Assembly (NCBI GenBank): GCA_016293615.1
Contig: JAEDDX010000073.1
Location: 1 to 11,672, forward strand
From: Acetatifactor sp.
Lineage (GTDB): Bacteria > Bacillota > Clostridia > Lachnospirales > Lachnospiraceae
Reading direction: 5' to 3'
DNA: 11,672 nt
The position numbers and the translations under genes were made by a program. The notes beneath the pieces are model-generated. The model did no database searches. It was not told the DNA's origin and worked only from the letters and a program-made list of their open reading frames with translations. Below are positions 1-5,346 of this stretch, in pieces. Each line of letters starts with the position of its first letter. Position 1 is the stretch's first letter.

Positions 1-209
1 ACAGACAGACTAGCGATTGCCGCCCGGTTTGGAGATCGTGCTCTCCGTTTCCGACTAGGCAGTACACAACAGGCTCAACCGCAGCTTCCCCGAAAAATCG
101 TTGCATGTTACAGGGAATACACTGCCTTCATCAAACGGCAAACTGTTCTTTGCCTGCCCCGGGCACATTGGCTTGCTTCCTCATTTTGGTATATTGCCGG
201 GCTATTTCT
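1..209. other. No gene recognised; 3' flank of fucU
   Basis: This is the stretch downstream of the fucU stop codon. On the minus strand a short open frame begins at an ATG at 106 and runs off the left edge of the window (about 35 codons), but there is no Shine-Dalgarno sequence before it and I do not recognise its translation. The plus strand is open from 1 to 288 in one frame without a credible start, and that frame overlaps fucU. The only structure I see is a short hairpin at 137-154. The next gene of the sugar operon, if there is one, lies beyond the left edge. Confidence 0.5.
137..154 (-). terminator. Weak hairpin downstream of fucU
   Basis: Read on the minus strand, GGCAAA and TTTGCC can pair as a 6-bp stem around a 6-nt loop, about 55 bases after the fucU stop. 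The stem is followed only by GTTTGATG rather than a proper T run, so this is at best an inefficient intrinsic terminator and may be chance. Confidence 0.2.
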
Positions 210-653
210 CTACAGGAGCACACAGCCCTTTTTGAGAATCACATTTGCATACTGGCTCGTCTCGGAGGTGGCAATGACAGCATAAGCCTGCTTCGCCTCC
301 TCATAAAAGGCAAAGCGCTCCAGTTTCGCGGTCACTGCTTCACTTCCTCTGGGCTCCTCTCTGTCGATGATCTCAGCAAAGGTCTTCCAGATGGAGACAT
401 CCGCAGTGTCACCGGGCACCCGTTCCATCAGGCTGACAGGCTTCTCCACATACTGGTCCAAGGGAAACACCTGCAATATCGCCTCCAAAAGCTCCGGCAC
501 GCCGTGTCCGTCCATGCGAATCACAATGCCTCCTTTTCCCATGGTTTCCGCGGGGAAATTACCATCTGCAATGACGATGGTATCGCCGTGTCCCATCTCG
601 CAGAGCACTTTCAAAAGTGCGGGGGATAATAACGGGGATATTCCTTTTAACAT
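210..653 (-). CDS. fucU: L-fucose mutarotase (RbsD/FucU family)
   Basis: A 147-residue RbsD/FucU-family protein of normal length. FucU interconverts the alpha and beta anomers of L-fucose in the cytoplasm, and the family can also act on related sugars. The N-terminus has the family hallmark GHGDTIVIADGNFP, with the conserved histidine at residue 22 and aspartate at 30, and the C-terminus has the conserved YANVILKKG with a tyrosine that completes the active site in this family. The start is set by GGAGAG seven bases before the ATG. The gene is in the same orientation as the lactonase and dehydrogenases but separated from them by 338 bp, so it may be transcribed separately or by readthrough. 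A mutarotase fits a pathway whose dehydrogenase uses only one anomer. Family assignment is secure. Substrate (L-fucose rather than D-ribose or D-arabinose) is inferred from the longer FucU-type sequence and the neighbours. Confidence 0.9.
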   Translation of the reverse strand: MLKGISPLLSPALLKVLCEMGHGDTIVIADGNFPAETMGKGGIVIRMDGHGVPELLEAILQVFPLDQYVEKPVSLMERVPGDTADVSIWKTFAEIIDREEPRGSEAVTAKLERFAFYEEAKQAYAVIATSETSQYANVILKKGCVLL

Positions 654-991
654 ACTTGTTCTCTCCTTCTCAATTTCGGTTACTTAGGGTTTCCTATTTT
701 GTTTCAGTTCCGGCAGGTGCGTCTGGAGCGCGCTTTAGGGGTTGCTCCGGTTCTTGCTCTCGGCACTTGTAGGAAACTCAGGCTGTCGCCGCAAAATCCG
801 GTATAGCAGTTTCTTAACCATCGGTCTTTTTGCGCAGAATATTATCGTGAGTGTGCCATTCAAAAAACGCAGGAGTACCGGGCGGCGCTGAGGATTTTTG
901 GATGGTGCAATCGCGGAAACAGGTTCGCAAAAAGTCCGGGGAATGAAAACGGATACCGTGTTATCGGTCCGGCTGATTTACAAACACTGTA
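654..991. other. 338-bp gap between fucU and the lactonase gene
   Basis: This is unusually long for a gap inside an apparent operon. From right to left on the minus strand it holds a terminator-like hairpin just after the lactonase stop (950-971); a 48-codon open stretch with no start codon (814-960) whose translation looks protein-like; and, close to fucU, a 13-base sequence (709-721) that recurs in the leader of the first gene of the operon. I see no convincing promoter for fucU: the nearest -35/-10-like pair, TTGAAT and TAATAT, is spaced only 13 bases apart. Confidence 0.45.
950..971 (-). terminator. Candidate weak intrinsic terminator after the lactonase gene
   Basis: On the minus strand, about 20 bases past the lactonase stop codon, CGGACCG and CGGTATCCG pair as a 7-bp stem with a 2-base bulge around a short AT-rich loop, followed by TTTTC. 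The position and T run suit attenuation between the lactonase gene and fucU. The bulge and short T run make it weak. Confidence 0.35.
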
Positions 992-1873
992 CTAGAGCAT
1001 GTTTCCGATAGGGGGCAGGTCGGGCAGCCTGTCAAATCCGTAAAAGCGCACCGCGTTCCCGCCCAGGAAAGCTTTCTTCTCTTCCGCTGTCAGCTTCGGT
1101 GTCTCCAGCAGGAATCGTACCGCCATACTGTAGGTAATGTCCGTCATGGTGCGGGGATAATCACTGCCCCACATCAGCTTATCCATACCGCAGATGCCCG
1201 CAGCCTCCAGGATGGCATCCACTGCAGACGGATAGGGGTAAAACTCCTTGTGAAACAGCCAGGTGAGCCCGCCGCTCTCCACAGATACATTCTTGTGTTT
1301 TGCGAGAGCGATCTGCCTCTGCCAGCCCGGCGTGGTCACCATGCCGAAATGTCCGATGGCAACTTTCAGGTCGGGGCACTGCGCGATCAGATACTCCATG
1401 TCCTCCACCTGTTCGTCTCCGTCGGCGAGGTCGATCGACAAAAACTTACCGGCCGCCTCCAGCTCCCTGCACAGAGGGAGCAGCTTTTTCAGGTCTCTGT
1501 CCATCAGCCTTCCGGCGCAGACCTTTACCCCGTCCGCGCCGTGAAGCAGATATCCTTCTCCTTCTCGGTAAAGCGAACAGATCCTGACCCTATCCGGATA
1601 TTTTGCTTTGGCGCTGATCAGATAAGCGTCCTGGTTGCCGTCGATGACTTCCTGCGTGACGACGCATCCGCCCACGCCGGCATAGTTCATGTTTGCGATC
1701 AGTCTCTCTATCGTGTTTTTGTTGTCGGTCATGTAGGGCGGCATCATCTGCCGGACTTCTCCGCCGAAATCAGCCAGACCGTTTCCGAGTCCGACCACCG
1801 GTTTGCCGTTCACGATACCGTTTTGTACCTCCCAAAGATGCACATGTGCATCAATCATTTTAATCTGTTCCAT
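992..1873 (-). CDS. Amidohydrolase-2 family sugar lactonase (COG3618 type)
   Basis: A 293-residue metal-dependent hydrolase of the TIM-barrel amidohydrolase group that includes L-fuconolactone and L-rhamnonolactone hydrolases and 2-pyrone-4,6-dicarboxylate lactonase. Visible motifs are the N-terminal MIDAHVHLWE (metal-binding H10 and H12), GHFGM (H175) and MWGSDYPR (catalytic D238), in family order and at normal length. In context it would open the aldonolactone made by one of the upstream dehydrogenases to the sugar acid. I place the start at 1873 because GGAGAG sits seven bases before that ATG. An in-frame ATG at 1903 lacks a well-spaced site and would add ten residues before the usual family start. 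It lies 83 bp after the zinc dehydrogenase gene in the same direction. Lactonase activity is inferred from family and neighbours; substrate specificity cannot be read from the sequence. Confidence 0.8.
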   Translation of the reverse strand: MEQIKMIDAHVHLWEVQNGIVNGKPVVGLGNGLADFGGEVRQMMPPYMTDNKNTIERLIANMNYAGVGGCVVTQEVIDGNQDAYLISAKAKYPDRVRICSLYREGEGYLLHGADGVKVCAGRLMDRDLKKLLPLCRELEAAGKFLSIDLADGDEQVEDMEYLIAQCPDLKVAIGHFGMVTTPGWQRQIALAKHKNVSVESGGLTWLFHKEFYPYPSAVDAILEAAGICGMDKLMWGSDYPRTMTDITYSMAVRFLLETPKLTAEEKKAFLGGNAVRFYGFDRLPDLPPIGNML

Positions 1874-1956
1874 GTCTGCACTCTCCGTTCGCCATGCGAT
1901 CAATACGGCAAAAATAGGTCCCTCTCTTTGTCTGCCGGTTACACAGACACCTCAAT

Positions 1957-2970
1957 CTACATTTCGATCAGAACCTTTGCCAGACTTCCGTCATTTGAAG
2001 CCAATGCCTTGAACGCTTCATCCGCGCGGTCCATCGGATAGATATCGCTCACCATATCCAGAACATTGACCTCGCCGCTCGCAATCAGGTCGATAACCGC
2101 CTGAAAATCCTTCGGATAGGAGTTGCGGCTGCCGAATACATTCAATTCCTTCTTCAGCAGGATGGAATGCAGGAAAGTTGTCTCCTTCTTACCGTTGCCG
2201 ATTAAGATGATGTTGGCGGCAAACGCTGCACAATCGATGCATGCCATGAAGGTCACGGAAAGACCGCACGCTTCCACGCAGACATCGAAGCCGTTACCGC
2301 CTGTGATCTTCATCGCTTCCTCGCGAATGTCGGTCTTTGCCGAATTGATGGTGCCGGCTGCGCCGAAATGCTTTGCTTTCTCAAGGCGTCCGTCCAGTAC
2401 ATCCGCCACATAAACCTCGGCCCCCTGCGCCTTGGCGGAAATCAGTGCGAACAGCCCGATGGGACCTGCGCCGACAACGAGCACCTTGTCACCCCGCTTC
2501 ACCGGCGCGCGGTGCAGGGCATGATAGCTGATGGTGAAGGGCTCCACCAAAGCCAGCTCCTTCGCGGAAAGTCCCTTGCCGTCATAGATTCTCTCAACCG
2601 GCATGACAATGTACTCGCTAAAGCTACCGTCCCTCTGCACACCCATGGTCCGGTTATCGGTGCAGCAGTTGACATAACCTCTCTTGCAGGAATAACAGCT
2701 GCCGCAGTTAAAATAAGGGTTAGCCGTCACGATGTCACCCGGTTTCAAGTTTCTGTCATTCTGTGGAATAGAAACGATCTGTGCACTGAATTCATGCCCC
2801 GGGATTCTGGGATAGGTGGTAAAAGGCTGGTTGCCGGTGTAGCTTGCCACATCCGCACCGCAGATACCGCAGTAGAGCACCTTAAGCAGTGCCTCTCCCT
2901 CCTTCGGCACAGGCATCTGCGTGTCTGTCACCGCAATTTCAAAAGGTTTTTCGATCAATACTGTCTTCAT
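1957..2970 (-). CDS. Zinc-dependent medium-chain alcohol/polyol dehydrogenase
   Basis: A 337-residue medium-chain dehydrogenase. The N-terminal GroES-like domain has the catalytic zinc set C37 (in CGICGAD), H59-E60 (in PGHE) and E143 (in VEPF), plus the four-cysteine structural zinc lobe C89, C92, C95 and C103. The Rossmann motif VVGAGPIG lies at 165-172, and an aspartate (D190) ends the second beta strand, which favours NAD. The protein resembles sorbitol, threonine and sugar-acid dehydrogenases. In an oxidative fucose-type pathway it could oxidise a hydroxyl of the sugar acid or a deoxy-keto acid, or reduce lactaldehyde, but its substrate cannot be decided here. It starts six bases after the stop of the 2977-4182 gene and uses a GGAGG site inside that gene's end, so the two are surely cotranscribed and probably translationally coupled. 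Confidence 0.85.
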   Translation of the reverse strand: MKTVLIEKPFEIAVTDTQMPVPKEGEALLKVLYCGICGADVASYTGNQPFTTYPRIPGHEFSAQIVSIPQNDRNLKPGDIVTANPYFNCGSCYSCKRGYVNCCTDNRTMGVQRDGSFSEYIVMPVERIYDGKGLSAKELALVEPFTISYHALHRAPVKRGDKVLVVGAGPIGLFALISAKAQGAEVYVADVLDGRLEKAKHFGAAGTINSAKTDIREEAMKITGGNGFDVCVEACGLSVTFMACIDCAAFAANIILIGNGKKETTFLHSILLKKELNVFGSRNSYPKDFQAVIDLIASGEVNVLDMVSDIYPMDRADEAFKALASNDGSLAKVLIEM

Positions 2971-2976
2971 CTCTTC

Positions 2977-4182
2977 TCACGCCTCCAAATCAATATAGTT
3001 CTTATTCCAGATCACCGCTGTCTTCATCGGTGCATTCTTACTGTAGATTTTATTCCTGTAAGCATCAATGGGGTCTTTCGCGAACTCATCCCTGTCGATC
3101 AGCTCAACGATCTCATCATAGTGACTCTTTGAAAGCAATCTGATCGCCTCCTCCATGTGATCCTGCCGGAAGTTGATGGAGCCTAAGATCAGATGGTTTT
3201 CAAAGCCAAAGGGCATCGTGTCAAAGCAGATCTTCGGCCCCAGGGAAAAACTGTTGTACACACCGTTGCAGCCCAGCACCTTGTGTTCGAACGCGATTCT
3301 GTGCTCCACACCGCTTCCGCTGACTCCGATAAACATCGTCGCGCGCCCGCCCATTTTCTCGATAATTGCCTGTGCAAGCGCTTCCTCGGTCTCATAGGTA
3401 TTCTGCAGATACTCCGCCTTGGTCTGCCGTAATGCAAAGTCCACCTTCAAGGAATCCTTCGGACTTCTTGCCACGAACAGCACCTTCGCATCCGGATGCT
3501 TTCTAAGAATCAGGTCGCCGATAAACATGCCGGTGGTGCCGAGTCCGAAGATCACGGTGCGTTCAAACACCTCTTCCTTCGCGATCCTTCTGGCTTCCTC
3601 CTCGCCGCAGCAATGCTTTCTCATTGCTACGCGGAAGTTGTGCGCACTGCCCAGATCCTCCATTCTCTCCAGCTGAAACAGCATGCAGGCGAAGGGGTCC
3701 GGGAAAACCATTTTCTTGGCAAAGGACAAAGCAAGCTTTCCGTCCTTCACATAACCGTCCGGAATCGGCAGGAGCATGTCGGGATGAAAGTACTGCTTAT
3801 CGGCAAACAGTCCGTCCGCCTGGTCGCAACCGTATTCAAAATAGGTCTCATCCTCCGTATATCTGGTCGGGTCATAGCTGTCGCCGCCGCGGATCAGTAC
3901 AATTGCAAACCGGTTCTCGGAGGGTACCCAGACAATTCCCTCATGGCCGTTGATCAGGCGATTCTTTCCCTCCGGGAATTTCGCTCCGAGCCTTCCTTCG
4001 CTGCCCATATGCATCAGTTCATTGTCGGTTCCGCAGAAGCCGACCATGACGGGCTCACACAGGATCCCTTCCTTCTCCTCCTCGCCACGCAGTCTCTTTC
4101 TCTTCACATTGGTAATCTCTACGTCGCCGTAGACAAGCGGTCTGTCCGCATCATTCTGAAAATAGGTTCCTTTTACAATCAT
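2977..4182 (-). CDS. Glucose 1-dehydrogenase-like medium-chain dehydrogenase, candidate L-fucose dehydrogenase
   Basis: A 401-residue medium-chain dehydrogenase whose C-terminal half (GLGTTG Rossmann loop at 213-218, and ILGSINFRQDHMEEAI near 330) resembles the glucose 1-dehydrogenase group known from archaea and some bacteria. Catalytic-zinc candidates are C50 in FCGTD and H80-E81 in NGHEG. Unlike typical members, the four-cysteine structural zinc lobe is missing: the segment from about 99 to 125 has a single cysteine, in YGCDQADG. The usual EP after the lobe is replaced by D162-P163. The second strand ends VARSPKD, with R239 in place of an acidic residue, which suggests NADP. It is the first gene of the operon, behind GGGAGGT at good spacing. 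I infer that it oxidises the sugar at C1 to a lactone for the lactonase gene downstream; the exact sugar is a guess supported only by fucU. Confidence 0.8.
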   Translation of the reverse strand: MIVKGTYFQNDADRPLVYGDVEITNVKRKRLRGEEEKEGILCEPVMVGFCGTDNELMHMGSEGRLGAKFPEGKNRLINGHEGIVWVPSENRFAIVLIRGGDSYDPTRYTEDETYFEYGCDQADGLFADKQYFHPDMLLPIPDGYVKDGKLALSFAKKMVFPDPFACMLFQLERMEDLGSAHNFRVAMRKHCCGEEEARRIAKEEVFERTVIFGLGTTGMFIGDLILRKHPDAKVLFVARSPKDSLKVDFALRQTKAEYLQNTYETEEALAQAIIEKMGGRATMFIGVSGSGVEHRIAFEHKVLGCNGVYNSFSLGPKICFDTMPFGFENHLILGSINFRQDHMEEAIRLLSKSHYDEIVELIDRDEFAKDPIDAYRNKIYSKNAPMKTAVIWNKNYIDLEA

Positions 4183-4213
4183 ACTTACCTCCCGGTTTTA
4201 TGTCCTCTCAGGA

Positions 4214-4266
4214 AGACGAAAGCCGCTCCCATCTGCCAAAATCCGGCAGGTGCGCTTCTTTCGGTC
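4214..4266 (-). other. Foldable leader of the dehydrogenase operon
   Basis: Just after the predicted transcription start (about 4269) the minus-strand leader can form nested stems. The outer pair is 4217-4222 with 4258-4263 (CGAAAG/CTTTCG), extendable by about two pairs past one bulged base. The inner pair is 4233-4237 with 4245-4249 (CTGCC/GGCAG). The 13-base sequence at 4242-4254, repeated before fucU, covers one arm of the inner stem. It does not match a riboswitch class that I recognise. Confidence 0.3.
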
Positions 4267-4275
4267 CATACCTTT

Positions 4276-4303
4276 ATTATACTCTCCGGACATGCCAAAA
4301 CAA
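4276..4303 (-). promoter_or_regulatory. Promoter of the dehydrogenase-lactonase operon
   Basis: On the minus strand there is a perfect TATAAT (4276-4281) with TTGTTT (4298-4303) as a -35 element, 16 bases apart. The -35 matches consensus only in its TTG, as is usual for promoters that need an activator. Transcription would begin near 4269, giving a leader of roughly 85 bases. Confidence 0.55.
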
Positions 4304-4330
4304 GACGGATGGATGACGATACTCCTGCGT

Positions 4331-4380
4331 TTTTGTCGCATCAGCGCATTTTTTCACACTCTCTGCTCCCTTTTCGCACT
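4331..4380 (-). promoter_or_regulatory. Phased direct repeats, candidate AraC-type operator
   Basis: Read on the minus strand, AGTGCGAAAA (4380-4371) and AGTGTGAAAA (4360-4351) start exactly 20 bases apart. A third relative, TGCGACAAAA (4340-4331), lies 18 bases further on when the shared TGYGA is used as anchor. Two-turn spacing of direct half-sites on one DNA face is how AraC-family proteins usually bind. The block sits upstream of the operon -35 and next to the regulator's own -35, so it could serve activation of one promoter and autoregulation of the other. Confidence 0.45.
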
Positions 4381-4388
4381 CCGGGGCA

Positions 4389-4416
4389 TTGACAGGCGAC
4401 CTTTGGCTGTTAGAAT
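4389..4416 (+). promoter_or_regulatory. Promoter of the AraC-family regulator gene
   Basis: A consensus TTGACA (4389-4394) is followed after 16 bases by TAGAAT (4411-4416), a five-of-six match to the SigA -10. The start would be near 4423, about 46 bases before the start codon. It diverges from the operon promoter. Confidence 0.65.
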
Positions 4417-4468
4417 GATAGATAGCAGTCCCTAAAACCTGACCTTCCGTTCCAAAAGAGGTATCCTT

Positions 4469-5338
4469 ATGAAGTATCGCGACCTGAACTTATCTTTCAC
4501 AATAGAAAATGTGGAGTTTACCGTCATCAGCATCTGCCTGGAGAAGCTTCCTCTTCTGATGCCGATGCACAGTCACAGCAAACACAGCTATGAGATTCAC
4601 TATATTCCGTATGGGTACGGAACGCTGCGTGCCGAGGGTAACATCTACCCTATTGCACCGGGGACCCTGTTTGTGACCGGACCCGGGGTGGAGCATGAGC
4701 AGATCTCCGTTCCGGAGACGCCCATGACAGAGTACTGTATCTATCTGAAGCTTCGTTCCGCAGACAAACGAAAAAGAACGGAACGTTCCCTGACCGAAGT
4801 GTTTGCCGCCCATCCCTTCTGGTTCGGACAGGGGGATACTTCCATCCGCGAATGCATGAGTCTGCTGATTCGGGAACTGGAAAACCGACAGACAGGGTAT
4901 GAGCTCATGCTGCAGTCTCTGCTACAGCAGATCATTGTCATGCTCGTTCGCGGATATACGGATTCTCTGCCCGCGGAAGCAGACCGTTCCGGAAAAAGCC
5001 TCAATCCTGCGGTTCTGACCTATCTTACCATCGAGGAAGCCTTTCTCTATCATTATCACGACATCACCTTGGAAAGCCTTGCGTGCCAGATCGGCCTCAG
5101 CACCCGCCAGACCGAACGATTGCTGCAGATCCACTATCACAAGACTTTTATGGAGAAAAAAACAGAGGCAAGAATGTCCGCTGCCTGCAGTCTCCTGCGC
5201 GGGACAAACGCCTCTGTATCTTCCGTCGCCGAAACCCTGGGATACTCCTCCGCGGAGCATTTTTCCACAGCGTTTCGTAACTATCACCATATGACTCCCT
5301 CCGTATTTCGCAAGCGAAGCAGGGAAGCCGGCTTCTGA
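4469..5338 (+). CDS. AraC-family transcriptional regulator with cupin sensor domain
   Basis: A 289-residue AraC/XylS-type regulator. Residues 25-95 form a cupin-like ligand domain (MPMHSHSKHSYEIHY with H34 and H36, then PGTLFVTGPGVEHEQ with H76), the usual sugar-sensing arrangement. Residues 185-285 carry the two helix-turn-helix motifs, LESLACQIGLSTRQTERLL and VSSVAETLGYSSAEHFSTAF, ending in the family signature MTPSVFRKR. The start is supported by AGAGGT seven bases upstream and by a consensus promoter. The gene diverges from the dehydrogenase-lactonase operon across a short control region with phased repeats, so it most likely activates that operon when its sugar is present. Its 3' end converges with the cyclic di-GMP gene only eight bases away, with no terminator visible between them. 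The family is certain; ligand and target are inferred from position. Confidence 0.92.
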   Translation: MKYRDLNLSFTIENVEFTVISICLEKLPLLMPMHSHSKHSYEIHYIPYGYGTLRAEGNIYPIAPGTLFVTGPGVEHEQISVPETPMTEYCIYLKLRSADKRKRTERSLTEVFAAHPFWFGQGDTSIRECMSLLIRELENRQTGYELMLQSLLQQIIVMLVRGYTDSLPAEADRSGKSLNPAVLTYLTIEEAFLYHYHDITLESLACQIGLSTRQTERLLQIHYHKTFMEKKTEARMSAACSLLRGTNASVSSVAETLGYSSAEHFSTAFRNYHHMTPSVFRKRSREAGF

Positions 5339-5346
5339 TCGGTTCC

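Noticed and set aside
1..106. Minus-strand frame from an ATG at 106 running off the left edge
   Set aside because: There is no Shine-Dalgarno sequence, only about 35 codons are visible and the translation resembles nothing I know; it cannot be called a gene from this window.
1..288. Plus-strand frame open from the left edge to 288
   Set aside because: It runs antisense into the 3' end of fucU and shows no domain; likely chance.
735..821. Minus-strand 28-codon ORF starting MVKKLLYRILRR in the fucU gap
   Set aside because: No ribosome binding site precedes it and it overlaps the end of another open stretch in a different frame; a small basic peptide cannot be supported.
1874..1903. Upstream ATG at 1903 as start of the lactonase
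   Set aside because: The ribosome binding site GGAGAG is correctly spaced for the ATG at 1873, and the family begins close to the metal-binding HxH motif.
1910..1956. Short inverted repeat TGTCTG/CAGACA between the zinc dehydrogenase and lactonase genes as terminator
   Set aside because: The stem is only 6 bp, the loop is large and there is no T run; readthrough to the lactonase gene is expected.
3496..4392. Plus-strand open frame of 298 codons opposite the 401-residue dehydrogenase
   Set aside because: Antisense to a clear dehydrogenase, crosses the divergent promoter region and has no recognisable motif.
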